From: Streptococcus sobrinus DSM 20742 = ATCC 33478
GTDB lineage: Bacteria > Bacillota > Bacilli > Lactobacillales > Streptococcaceae
Assembly (NCBI RefSeq): GCF_000686605.1
Contig: NZ_JMLC01000003.1
Span: 62,001-126,000, forward strand
DNA length: 64,000 bases
Direction: 5' to 3'
The notes beneath the pieces were generated by a model. That model worked only from the letters and a program-made list of their open reading frames with translations, was not told the DNA's origin and ran no database searches. Positions 55,589 through 64,000 of this stretch are shown piece by piece. The translations under genes and the position numbers were made by a program. The stretch's first letter is position 1. Every line of letters begins with the position of its first letter.

Positions 55589-56952
55589 AAGAAAAAAGTT
55601 TTAGCCTAAGAGCAATTTTCATCAGCTATTTTGCTACGGTCATCTTGGCCTGTACCCTTTTAGCAATGCTTATTTTAATAGCCTTAAACCTGGCCTATCG
55701 CAGTGGGGCCATAATTCCTGCAAACAATGCGGAGCAGTACTTGATTGAACAAAAAAGGTCCCTGGAAACTAGCAAAAAGTTTGATAAGAGCGACCTGCCC
55801 AATGGCACAACCTATCTATTTATCAGTAAATCCGGTCGAGTGGTCGAAACAGACATGTCCCAGCCAATGGAAAAAGCCATCCTGAAAAATTTTCGGGAGG
55901 CGAATGCGGGTAAGACAAGTTACGGTTATTATAAGGTCTTTGACCGTCCTGATGGAAGAATTCTGGTCAACTACCAGCTAAGAGAGAGCTACTCTTTCGC
56001 CTGGGGAAATAAATCTCTCCCTAGCGCCACGAACTTGGTTGCTATCCTCTTGGCTGTGGGGAGCTTGCTCATTTTTATCATTACCACTTTAGTCTTCGTA
56101 AGACGACTGCAGGAGCAATTAAAACCCGTTTTAAAAGCAACTGAAAAAATAGCAGAAGAAGACCTGACCTTCTCTATGGGTCACTCTCGAATAAAAGAAT
56201 TCAATCAGCTATTATTGAGCCTGGATAAAATGAGAGGAGCCCTAAGCGACTCCCTGCTTCAGTCTTGGTCATTAGAGCGTGAAAAGAGAGAGCAAATAAG
56301 GGCTTTGGCACATGACATCAGAACCCCCTTAACCGTTGTTAGGGGAAATACAGAGTTGTTAGCCCAGACAGCCCTAACCGAAGAGCAGGAAAAATTTGTG
56401 ACCTACAGTTCTAAAAATATCAGTCAAATAGAAAATTACATCAATGAACTGTCAACAATTGCTAAGGGAAATAGCTTACGAGACTTCCAGCCTGAGCAGG
56501 TTTCTGTAAAAGATTTTCTTGATGAGCTAAATCAGGCAAGCTCCGCCCTTGCTCAGACAAGAGATCTGCGCCTGGATTGCCAAGACTCAATTCAAGAGAA
56601 CCTCGAAATAAGGCTTGATAAAAATCTATTTCATCGTGCCTGGATGAATATTCTATCCAATGCTGTAGAGTATAGCCCAAAAGGTGGTCGACTCTCTCTG
56701 ACCTATTCTACCCAAGGAGATGACTTGGTCATGACCTGTCAGGATAGTGGGCCTGGTTTCTCTGCTGAGGCTCTGAAAAAAGCTCATCTGCAATTTTTTA
56801 GAGATGATAAAAGTCGCCATGCTAGCAATCATCTTGGTATTGGATTAACCATTGCTGAAAATATTATCCAGCTTCATAAAGGGCAACTGTCCCTGTCTAA
56901 TGGAGAATGGGGTGGAGCAAGAGTAACAGTAAAAACCCCTATCAATAATTGA
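55579..56952 (+). CDS. Sensor histidine kinase of the lantibiotic module
   Basis: A 457-residue kinase with two transmembrane helices (about residues 12-36 and 150-172), a roughly 115-residue extracellular sensor, and a HAMP region (RRLQEQLKPVLKATEKIAEE). The H box is RALAHDIRTPLTVVRGN, the N box NILSNAVEYSP, G1 DSGPGFS and G2 GIGLTIAENI. The large sensor separates it from the loop-less intramembrane-sensing kinases. ATG at 55579 or 55585 is possible. A terminator follows. Confidence 0.9.
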   Translation: MGMKEKSFSLRAIFISYFATVILACTLLAMLILIALNLAYRSGAIIPANNAEQYLIEQKRSLETSKKFDKSDLPNGTTYLFISKSGRVVETDMSQPMEKAILKNFREANAGKTSYGYYKVFDRPDGRILVNYQLRESYSFAWGNKSLPSATNLVAILLAVGSLLIFIITTLVFVRRLQEQLKPVLKATEKIAEEDLTFSMGHSRIKEFNQLLLSLDKMRGALSDSLLQSWSLEREKREQIRALAHDIRTPLTVVRGNTELLAQTALTEEQEKFVTYSSKNISQIENYINELSTIAKGNSLRDFQPEQVSVKDFLDELNQASSALAQTRDLRLDCQDSIQENLEIRLDKNLFHRAWMNILSNAVEYSPKGGRLSLTYSTQGDDLVMTCQDSGPGFSAEALKKAHLQFFRDDKSRHASNHLGIGLTIAENIIQLHKGQLSLSNGEWGGARVTVKTPINN

Positions 56953-56955
56953 TAT

Positions 56956-56999
56956 AAAAAACAGCCTTTTATTCAATGACGAATAGAAGGCTGTTTTTG
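56956..56999 (+). terminator. Terminator of the lantibiotic module
   Basis: ACAGCCTTTTATTC and GAATAGAAGGCTGT form a 14-bp stem around AATGAC, with A- and T-runs on the two sides. Confidence 0.85.
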
Positions 57000-57038
57000 C
57001 GAGATAGTCCAGCTCTTGTTAGTAAAAAAGCTAACTTT

Positions 57039-57048
57039 ATGCTATAAT
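57039..57048 (+). promoter_or_regulatory. Extended -10 promoter of the small toxin locus
   Basis: TTATGCTATAAT contains TG-n-TATAAT with TATAAT at 57043-57048. Transcription is expected near 57055, ahead of the GGTGGTTACATT repeat. Confidence 0.5.
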
Positions 57049-57101
57049 AGACGAGTAAAGAAGTGAAGACGGTGGTTACATTCTTTTCTGAAAGTGAGGT
57101 G

Positions 57102-57152
57102 ATGCCTATGCGGTATTCATCAAAATCTAACAGAGAGGAGGTAATCCTTTGA
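57102..57152 (+). CDS. Possible 16-residue leader ORF coupled to the toxin
   Basis: ATG at 57102, preceded by GTGAGGT, encodes MPMRYSSKSNREEVIL and stops at TGA 57150-57152. That stop overlaps the TTG start of the toxin at 57149. The overlap and the GAGGAGG inside the leader suggest translational coupling rather than a functional peptide. Confidence 0.4.
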   Translation: MPMRYSSKSNREEVIL

Positions 57153-57256
57153 CTGCTTTTGAAGTGGTAGAGACCGAGACCATTTTAGGTTTTGCTATGT
57201 TTACCATAGCCCTAATCAGTCTTTGTTACCAAATCTTCAAAAATGGCAAAAAATGA
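57149..57256 (+). CDS. Putative holin-like / TxpA-type type I toxin
   Basis: A 35-residue peptide, MTAFEVVETETILGFAMFTI followed by ALISLCYQIFKNGKK: a short N terminus, one membrane helix and a charged tail, as in the holin-like toxin family (TxpA relatives). TTG start with GAGGAGG 7 bp ahead. The messenger ends pair: GGTGGTTACATT (57071-57082) with AATGTAACCACC (57301-57312). A hairpin ACCGTCAT/ATGACGGT follows the stop, and a terminator lies at 57331. These are features of type I loci controlled by an antisense RNA from the 3' side. The toxin role is inferred from the family. Confidence 0.7.
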   Translation: MTAFEVVETETILGFAMFTIALISLCYQIFKNGKK

Positions 57257-57330
57257 CCGTCATAGCTTTGGTCCGCATGACGGTTAAAACAACTAACTGA
57301 AATGTAACCACCGTTTAACGGCTTTACATG

Positions 57331-57357
57331 GGGTCTTGTTTCAGCAAGGCCCTTTTT
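57331..57357 (+). terminator. Terminator of the toxin transcript
   Basis: GGGTCTTG and CAAGGCCC arms with loop TTTCAG and five T residues. It may overlap an antisense RNA gene on the minus strand. Confidence 0.75.
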
Positions 57358-57477
57358 CTATTCTTATTCTACCATAGTCCTGCGATTTTGCAAGACTTAA
57401 CTAGTTTTGGGGGCATTAGCCATATCATGCTTTTGTGTTTACAATCTCCGCAACACTAGAGCTTAGCGAGGTTGCTC

Positions 57478-57588
57478 AATTGAACTCGCCTACACCACTG
57501 TGGAAAAAGACAAATCGGGCTTGGAGCCTTCGTGCTCCATCGTCCGATTTTCTATTTGGCTTTGTGGTGCTTAACGGCTCTGTATCTT
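57478..57588 (+). repeat. 111-nt structured repeat (family D), copy 1
   Basis: It runs AATTGAACTCGCC, then CACCAC, AAATCGG, GGAGC-CTTCGT-GCTCC, CCGATTT, GTGGTG and TTAACGGCTCTGTATCTT. The nested stems are CACCAC/GTGGTG, AAATCGG/CCGATTT and GGAGC/GCTCC. The reverse-complement copy at 58542-58652 has the same length and ends but different stems. On the minus strand its T-rich side could act as the terminator of the LysR gene. Confidence 0.7.
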
Positions 57589-58492
57589 ATTTAAACTTCA
57601 CTTCCTCTAACAAATAGTCGATAAAGCGTTCGCCCATTTTGGAGAGGTTGGCCTTTTCGTGTTTGATGTAGATGATGTCAATTTTGTCTTCCACGTCCAA
57701 GGGAATGGAAACGATATCGTCACCGTTGAGGTTGCTATTGAGGATACCGGTTGCGATGGTATAGCCATCCAGGCCAATCAGGAGATTAAAGAGGGTAGCT
57801 CGGTCCGAAACCACGATGGATTTTTTGTGGGGAATCTGGGACATGATTTCCTCTGAGAAGTAGAAGGAGTTGTGCAGACCTTGCTCATAACTGAGATAAG
57901 GGAAGTCCTCTAGGTCGCTGAGGCTGACTGACTTCTTGCTAGCCAAGGGATTGGACTTGCTGACAAAGATATGGGGCTGGGCGACAAAGAGGTTGGTATA
58001 GGTCAGATGATTGTCGTCAAACATCTTGGTCAGGACATCGCGATTATAGCTGTTGAGGAAGAGAACGCCAATTTCTGAGCGGAAATTCTTAACGTCATCA
58101 ATAATTTCATAGGTCCGTGTTTCCCGCAGAAAGAGCTCATACTGGCTCATATCAGCTCCCTTGAGTAGAGAGACAAAGGCATTGACCACAAAGGCATAGT
58201 GCTGGGCCGAGACACTAAAGAGCTCACGGTTATGGTCCTTGCTCTTGTAGCGTTCCTCCAGAAGATTAGTCTGCTCCACGACCTGGCGGGCATAGGAGAG
58301 AAATTCCATACCGTCCTGGGTCAGGGTAATGCCTTTAGGATTGCGGTTGAAAATCTTTATATCCATTTCTCTTTCCAAGTCCCTAATGGCATTGGATAGG
58401 CTGGGCTGGGTGATATAGAGCTGTTTGGCAGCTTCATTCATACTGCCAGTTTCGACGATTTTGATAATATAATGTAATTGTTGAATACGCAT
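57587..58492 (-). CDS. LysR-family transcriptional regulator (CpsY/MtaR-like)
   Basis: A 301-residue regulator. The N-terminal helix-turn-helix is GSMNEAAKQLYITQPSLSNAIRDLE (about residues 16-40), followed by NPKGITLTQDGMEFLSYARQVV and a periplasmic-binding-like effector domain. The sequence resembles the streptococcal CpsY/MtaR group that controls methionine uptake and capsule-related genes; that assignment is from memory of the family and moderate. It is flanked by inverted copies of the family D repeat and lies divergent from rmlA. The ATG is at 58492, with a weak RBS. Confidence 0.88.
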   Translation of the reverse strand: MRIQQLHYIIKIVETGSMNEAAKQLYITQPSLSNAIRDLEREMDIKIFNRNPKGITLTQDGMEFLSYARQVVEQTNLLEERYKSKDHNRELFSVSAQHYAFVVNAFVSLLKGADMSQYELFLRETRTYEIIDDVKNFRSEIGVLFLNSYNRDVLTKMFDDNHLTYTNLFVAQPHIFVSKSNPLASKKSVSLSDLEDFPYLSYEQGLHNSFYFSEEIMSQIPHKKSIVVSDRATLFNLLIGLDGYTIATGILNSNLNGDDIVSIPLDVEDKIDIIYIKHEKANLSKMGERFIDYLLEEVKFK

Positions 58493-58541
58493 AGGCCTAT
58501 TCTAACATAAATCAGCTATAGTTTCAGGCTATATCTTTAAC

Positions 58542-58652
58542 AAGATACAAAGCCGTTAAGCATCCCAAGGTAAAATAGGAAAGCTGGCGAAGAAGTATTA
58601 GACTTCGAGACAGGCTTTATCTTTTTACAAAGAGATGTAGGCGTGTTCAATT
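58542..58652 (-). repeat. 111-nt structured repeat (family D), inverted copy 2
   Basis: Read on the minus strand it starts AATTGAACACGCC and ends GCTTAACGGCTTTGTATCTT, almost identical to the ends of copy 1. The interior arms (CATCTC/GGGATG, AAAGCCTG/CAGCTTT and a CGAAG/CTTCG hairpin) replace those of copy 1 with changed but still pairing bases. The two copies bracket the LysR gene. The rest of the 278-bp gap holds the rmlA promoter. Confidence 0.7.
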
Positions 58653-58708
58653 TTAAAATGCCCTGTATTCGGGCCTTGGCAATTGCTCCCTGCCATCCCT
58701 TGTTTTTA

Positions 58709-58737
58709 CTGACATTTGCAAGGGCTTGTGATATAAT
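58709..58737 (+). promoter_or_regulatory. Promoter of rmlA
   Basis: CTGACA (58709-58714), a 17-bp spacer and TATAAT (58732-58737), 34 bp before the ATG. Confidence 0.65.
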
Positions 58738-58770
58738 TTTATCAGACAAATTCTGAAAGGAAGCTTTTCT

Positions 58771-59640
58771 ATGAAAGGTATTATTCTTGCAGGTGGGTCA
58801 GGAACTCGCCTCTATCCATTGACCCGTGCGGCCTCAAAACAGCTCATGCCTGTTTACGATAAACCGATGATTTATTATCCCCTCTCAACTCTCATGTTGG
58901 CAGGGATTAAGGACATCTTGATTATTTCAACACCGCAAGATTTGCCTCGTTTCAAGGAATTGCTTCAAGATGGTTCTGAATTCGGTATTAAGTTGTCCTA
59001 TGCCGAACAACCTAGTCCAGATGGCTTGGCCCAAGCCTTTATCATCGGTGAAGATTTCATTGGCGATGACAATGTTGCTTTGATTTTAGGTGACAATATC
59101 TACTACGGTCCAGGTCTCAGCCGGATGTTGCAAAAGGCAGCCAGCAAGGAAAAAGGGGCAACCGTCTTTGGTTATCAAGTCAAGGATCCTGAGCGCTTCG
59201 GAGTTGTTGAATTTGACGAAAATATGAATGCCATTTCCATCGAAGAAAAGCCTGAGCATCCTAAGTCTCACTATGCCGTAACCGGTCTTTATTTCTATGA
59301 TAATGACGTTGTTGAAATTGCCAAGAACATCAAACCGAGCCCTCGGGGAGAATTGGAAATTACCGATGTTAACAAGGCCTATCTAGACCGCGGTGACCTT
59401 TCTGTGGAAGTCATGGAGCGTGGTTTCGCTTGGTTGGATACTGGAACTCATGAAAGTTTGCTGGAAGCAGCCCAATACATCGAGACCGTTCAACGGATGC
59501 AAAACCTGCAAGTGGCTAACTTGGAAGAAATTGCCTACCGCATGGGTTACATCACCAAGGACCAGGTGCGTGAGCTGGCGCAACCGCTCAAGAAAAATGA
59601 ATATGGACAATACCTCTTGCGTTTGATTGGAGAAGCCTAA
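58771..59640 (+). CDS. rmlA: Glucose-1-phosphate thymidylyltransferase
   Basis: A 289-residue enzyme making dTDP-glucose, the first step to dTDP-L-rhamnose for cell-wall polysaccharide. It begins [20 protein letters not shown] (nucleotide-binding GGxGTRL) and has [31 protein letters not shown] with the metal Asp, [20 protein letters not shown] and [16 protein letters not shown]. It is of normal length. Its stop overlaps the rmlC start by one base. Confidence 0.97.
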   Translation: MKGIILAGGSGTRLYPLTRAASKQLMPVYDKPMIYYPLSTLMLAGIKDILIISTPQDLPRFKELLQDGSEFGIKLSYAEQPSPDGLAQAFIIGEDFIGDDNVALILGDNIYYGPGLSRMLQKAASKEKGATVFGYQVKDPERFGVVEFDENMNAISIEEKPEHPKSHYAVTGLYFYDNDVVEIAKNIKPSPRGELEITDVNKAYLDRGDLSVEVMERGFAWLDTGTHESLLEAAQYIETVQRMQNLQVANLEEIAYRMGYITKDQVRELAQPLKKNEYGQYLLRLIGEA

Positions 59641-60233
59641 TGACCGAAAACTTTTTTGAAAAAGAATTAGCTGCCCGTAAAATTGAAGCTATCCCTGGCA
59701 TGATTGAGTTTGACATTCCCGTTCACGGCGACAACCGTGGCTGGTTCAAGGAAAATTTCCAAAAGGAAAAGATGGTTCCACTCGGTTTTCCAGAAAGCTT
59801 CTTTAGGGAAGGTAAGTTGCAAAATAATGTTTCCTTCTCCCGCAAAAACGTTCTTCGTGGCCTCCATGCCGAGCCTTGGGACAAGTACATCTCGGTTGCT
59901 GACGAAGGTAAGGTTCTAGGCTCCTGGGTTGACCTACGTGAGGGCCCTAGCTTTGGTCATGTCTACCAAACCATCATTGATGCCTCCAAAGGAATCTTTG
60001 TGCCCCGTGGCGTCGCTAATGGCTTCCAAGTCCTTTCTGACAAGGTTTCCTACAGCTACCTAGTTAACGACTACTGGGCATTGGAACTCAAACCCAAATA
60101 CGCCTTTGTCAACTATGCAGACCCAGCCCTTGGCATTGAATGGGAAAATCTTGCAGAAGCAGAAGTTTCAGAAGCCGATAAAAACCACCCACTGCTCAAA
60201 GATGTGAAACCACTGAAAGCAGAAGACTTGTAA
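59640..60233 (+). CDS. rmlC: dTDP-4-dehydrorhamnose 3,5-epimerase
   Basis: A 197-residue cupin-fold epimerase, third enzyme of the dTDP-rhamnose pathway. It has the family pattern DNRGWFKENFQKEKMV, NNVSFSRKNVLRGLHAEPWD with the active-site His, GSWVDLREGPSFGHVYQT, FVPRGVANGFQVLSDKVSYS and the catalytic-region Tyr in LVNDYWALELKP. The start overlaps rmlA (TAATG), so they are co-translated. rmlB follows after a 441-bp gap full of repeats. rmlD is not in the window. Confidence 0.96.
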   Translation: MTENFFEKELAARKIEAIPGMIEFDIPVHGDNRGWFKENFQKEKMVPLGFPESFFREGKLQNNVSFSRKNVLRGLHAEPWDKYISVADEGKVLGSWVDLREGPSFGHVYQTIIDASKGIFVPRGVANGFQVLSDKVSYSYLVNDYWALELKPKYAFVNYADPALGIEWENLAEAEVSEADKNHPLLKDVKPLKAEDL

Positions 60234-60410
60234 AAAGAAGCTGTTCGCAGAATTTTCTACAGGAAATTGAGTGTTCCTAAAAGTAAGAAAGTACCGCGCT
60301 AGTGAGTAAGCCCTCGGCTTTTGCTCTAGCTGTCGGGCATTAGAGAACGAGCTAAGTAGCTAGCACAATATTTTTTTACTGTAAGGAAAAACAATAATAT
60401 TACAAAGAGG

Positions 60411-60475
60411 CTGGAACAAAAGGCCTAATCTTGTTACTTTTTCAACATCAGATAGTTTGACTTTAGTCTTATTAT
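60411..60475 (-). repeat. Partial MITE-like repeat (family A, GGCTGGAACAAAA end)
   Basis: GGCTGGAACAAAAGGCC is followed by TTACTTTTTCAACATCAGATAGTTTGAC. On the minus strand this matches GTTTGATGTTGAAAAAGT of copy 1 and the GTTCCAGCC end of the copy at 10591. Only one end is present. The upstream part of the gap (60234-60410) has a GCCCTCGGC/GCTGTCGGGC hairpin near 60310-60340. Confidence 0.5.
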
Positions 60476-60510
60476 CAATATTTAAAGGCGAGCGAAGCGA
60501 GCCCTTATCC

Positions 60511-61721
<1,211 letters not shown>

Positions 61722-61727
61722 GACAGG

Positions 61728-61748
61728 CGAGCTCACAGGCTCGTTTTT
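61728..61748 (+). terminator. Terminator of rmlB
   Basis: CGAGC and GCTCG short arms followed by TTTTTC. Short but well placed, 7 bp after the stop. Confidence 0.6.
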
Positions 61749-61753
61749 CTTTA

Positions 61754-62064
61754 GCTTGTTAGGGAGCGAAGCAGTACGATAGGCTCCTAGTGATAGTGTT
61801 GCGGCGCCAGCCAGAGCTAGCTGTCAAACAAAGGACGAGGACAGAAGTGCATCAGTCGGATATTCGATTAATTGCTGGTAGTCTTTGGGGGTTCAAAATT
61901 TCACGTGACAACTCTATCGTGGCCATATCTTGCTACGTTAGAAAGTATCAAATTGATAGTTTGGATTTTAACTCAGTATAAGACCATTTCTCGAGGGCAT
62001 GTGGCTTAATTTTATTAGCATTTTATGATAGAATAAAAGAAAATAAGAAGTAAGGGAAGTAACT
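61754..62064. other. Intergenic DNA with no supported gene
   Basis: About 310 bp between rmlB and the next gene. A 63-codon frame at 61790 has no RBS and no protein-like pattern. A TAGAAT -10-like site at about 62029-62034 probably drives the downstream gene. No repeat family of this window was recognised in it. Confidence 0.4.
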
Positions 62065-62529
62065 ATGGAGCAAGTCCTGCAAGATTATCAACAACTATTG
62101 CACAAACTAGCCGTCACGCGGCACTATCTACACTTATTTGAAACCGAATTGACTATGATTCAACACGAGCCATCACTCTTGGAGTTTTCAGTTGAAACGG
62201 TTTTGATTAAACCAGAAATTGACAAGATTTTAGAAGCCTGCCAGCCTCTCAAGCGTCAAGAGGAAAAGGTTCAGGCCTTGTCCTGGTATGATGAGCCATC
62301 TTTTCGTCTGATGAATAGCTCGTTGGATGTCGTGGGAGACTGGCTATCTCAACTGGACTTTTTAGAAGAGGTAGCTGTAGCGCAACCGTTTTTCTATAAT
62401 TTACTTGATCAAGACCGGGCTAAGTCCTTCGGAATCTTGGTTGACCTCTTTGGCAGTTTACAGGTTGCCGGAGCAGCCCTGAAAGAAGAATATGAACGCC
62501 CTTATGAGGTTTCGGCAGATCAATCTTAA
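62065..62529 (+). CDS. Hypothetical protein upstream of pyrK
   Basis: A 154-residue acidic, mostly helical soluble protein (MEQVLQDYQQLLHKLAVTRH at the start, LDQDRAKSFGILVDLFGSLQ near the end). No family recognised, and no membrane segments or metal-binding motif are visible. RBS is AAGGGAAG at good spacing. It ends about 35 bp before the PyrR-type attenuator of pyrK, so it is probably a separate transcription unit or reads into the attenuator. Confidence 0.6.
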   Translation: MEQVLQDYQQLLHKLAVTRHYLHLFETELTMIQHEPSLLEFSVETVLIKPEIDKILEACQPLKRQEEKVQALSWYDEPSFRLMNSSLDVVGDWLSQLDFLEEVAVAQPFFYNLLDQDRAKSFGILVDLFGSLQVAGAALKEEYERPYEVSADQS

Positions 62530-62564
62530 AAAGTCTATACTAAGTAAATTTACACCTTTAAATT

Positions 62565-62658
62565 GGTCCAGCGAGGCTTCAAGGTAATTGTCAAAAAGGC
62601 AGGAGACTAGTTTTTTGCCTTTGTTTGTATGACCTCGCTCTCTGGGCGAGGTCTTTTT
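62565..62658 (+). promoter_or_regulatory. PyrR-type transcription attenuator upstream of pyrK
   Basis: GGTCCAGCGAGGCTTCAAGG (62565-62584) fits the PyrR-binding loop consensus with TCCAGnGAGGCT. The terminator GACCTCGC/GCGAGGTC with TTTTT lies at 62631-62658. GCGAGG at 62571-62576 is complementary to the CCTCGC of the terminator, giving the mutually exclusive antiterminator. In the known mechanism, UMP-loaded PyrR binds the loop and favours termination. Confidence 0.75.
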
Positions 62659-62675
62659 GTTGGAAAGGAAAGCTT

Positions 62676-63470
62676 ATGCAAGCACAAGAAAAACCAGCTA
62701 TTCTCAAAGAAAACCTGAAAGTAATCAGTCAGACAGAAATCGCCCCTAAGATTTTCAAAATGATTCTGACTGGTCAGATGGTCCAAGAGATGAAGGAAGG
62801 TCAATTTCTTCACCTGCGCATGCCAGATCCCAGCAAGCTCCTAAGACGGCCAATTTCCATCTGTGACATTGACAGAAAGAATCGGCAAGTCACTATCATC
62901 TATCGGGTTCAGGGCATGGGGACAGACCTCTTGTCTCAGATGGAACCTGGTGATTTTATCGATACTATGGGACCCCAAGGAAATGGCTTTGACCTGTCTG
63001 TTGTTAACAAGGGCGACAAGGCCCTCCTTATCGGTGGTGGTATCGGGGTTCCCCCTCTCTATGCGACAGCCAAGGCTCTGGCTCAAAAAGGTGTTCAAGT
63101 GACAGCAGTTCTAGGCTTCGCCAATAAGGATGCCGTCATTTTGGAAGAAGAGATGAAGCAGGTTGCCCGGGTGACGGTGACAACGGATGATGGGTCCTAC
63201 GGCATCAAAGGCTATGTCTCAACAGTTGTTGACGAATTGACCGATGATTTCGCAGCCATCTATTCCTGCGGAGCACCAGGCATGCTTAAATATGTCGATG
63301 AGAAATTTGCCGACCACCCCCATGCCTATATGTCCTTGGAAGAAAGGATGGCTTGTGGAATGGGGGCCTGCTATGCCTGTGTTGTCCATCTCAAAGACAG
63401 TTCCGAGGCGGCCAATAAGCGTGTCTGTGAAGATGGCCCTGTCTTTGAAACAGGTAGCGTTCTAGTCTAG
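62676..63470 (+). CDS. pyrK: Dihydroorotate dehydrogenase electron-transfer subunit PyrK
   Basis: A 264-residue FAD and [2Fe-2S] protein that passes electrons from PyrDB to NAD. It has the FAD-binding RRPISICDIDRKNRQVTIIY (about residues 50-69), a nucleotide-binding LLIGGGIGVPPLYATAKAL, and the cluster-binding region ERMACGMGACYACVVHL and RVCEDGPVFE with four cysteines. ATG at 62676 with GGAAAGGA upstream is preferred; the earlier in-frame start lies inside the terminator. pyrDB follows 9 bp later. Confidence 0.95.
   Translation: MQAQEKPAILKENLKVISQTEIAPKIFKMILTGQMVQEMKEGQFLHLRMPDPSKLLRRPISICDIDRKNRQVTIIYRVQGMGTDLLSQMEPGDFIDTMGPQGNGFDLSVVNKGDKALLIGGGIGVPPLYATAKALAQKGVQVTAVLGFANKDAVILEEEMKQVARVTVTTDDGSYGIKGYVSTVVDELTDDFAAIYSCGAPGMLKYVDEKFADHPHAYMSLEERMACGMGACYACVVHLKDSSEAANKRVCEDGPVFETGSVLV

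Positions 63471-64000
<530 letters not shown>

Noticed and set aside
61790-61981. 63-residue ORF between rmlB and the next gene
   Set aside because: No ribosome site, and the composition is not protein-like. No similarity to a transposase can be seen.

Overview
The window is a chromosomal segment of a Streptococcus, most probably from the mutans group. The evidence is the gene set and order: flavodoxin, chorismate mutase, ClC, rplS; rodA, HAD, gyrB, ezrA; rpiA, deoB, punA, deoD; SpxR; rmlA/rmlC/rmlB; pyrK/pyrDB. BOX-like repeats and a lantibiotic-immunity module with its own two-component system point the same way. I cannot name the species from the sequence alone. There is no prophage, CRISPR array or intact insertion sequence. 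Most of the window is core genome, but its intergenic DNA is unusually rich in short structured repeats.

Layout. 1-3.6 kb: a zinc-binding AdcA (5' end off the window), a methyltransferase and two cupins. 3.6-8.8 kb (minus strand): ribosomal protein L31, two NAD(P)H-dependent FMN reductases, the flavin transferase ApbE, a DHH phosphodiesterase and a YghU-type GST. 9-20 kb: adenosine deaminase, flavodoxin, a lone sufB, a VTT membrane protein, chorismate mutase, a ClC channel, L19, a divergent MerR/NAD-binding pair, tRNA-Arg(CCU), nrdI, a SufT-like protein and ilvD. 20-38 kb: YeiH, RodA, HAD, GyrB, EzrA, HflX, RNase Z, an SDR, RecJ, GNAT, SpxR, methionine aminopeptidase and YihY. 38-44 kb: PepV, a UDG-like protein, a HIT-like protein and MnmE. 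44-52.5 kb: a nucleoside-catabolism cluster (rpiA, deoB, punA, deoD) carrying an EcsC-like gene, a degenerate RelA/SpoT-like protein, a glutamine amidotransferase, a second ClC and a frameshifted HEPN-like gene. 52.7-57 kb: LanFEG-type ABC transporter plus response regulator and kinase. 57-57.4 kb: a small type I toxin locus. 57.5-61.7 kb: a LysR regulator and dTDP-rhamnose genes. 62.5 kb to the end: a PyrR-type attenuator, pyrK and the start of pyrDB.

The most unusual coding signal is the FMN reductase at 4039-5298. Its C-terminal tail carries three copies of a D-A-T-S-G-A-S motif, which fits the acceptor motif of ApbE flavin transferases, and apbE lies in the same minus-strand cluster. This suggests a cytosolic reductase that carries up to three covalent FMN groups on a flexible tail.

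The most unusual non-coding signal is a set of repeat families whose stems differ in sequence between copies but keep their pairing. They are (i) a three-hairpin unit, in tandem after sufB and dispersed near adcA, gyrB, hflX and pepV; (ii) a 138-nt multi-stem element before deoB and before rmlB; (iii) a 111-nt element flanking the LysR gene as inverted copies; (iv) a MITE-like family with GTGGGACAAAA or GGCTGGAACAAAA ends; and (v) BOX-like repeats. The first three I do not recognise as named families.
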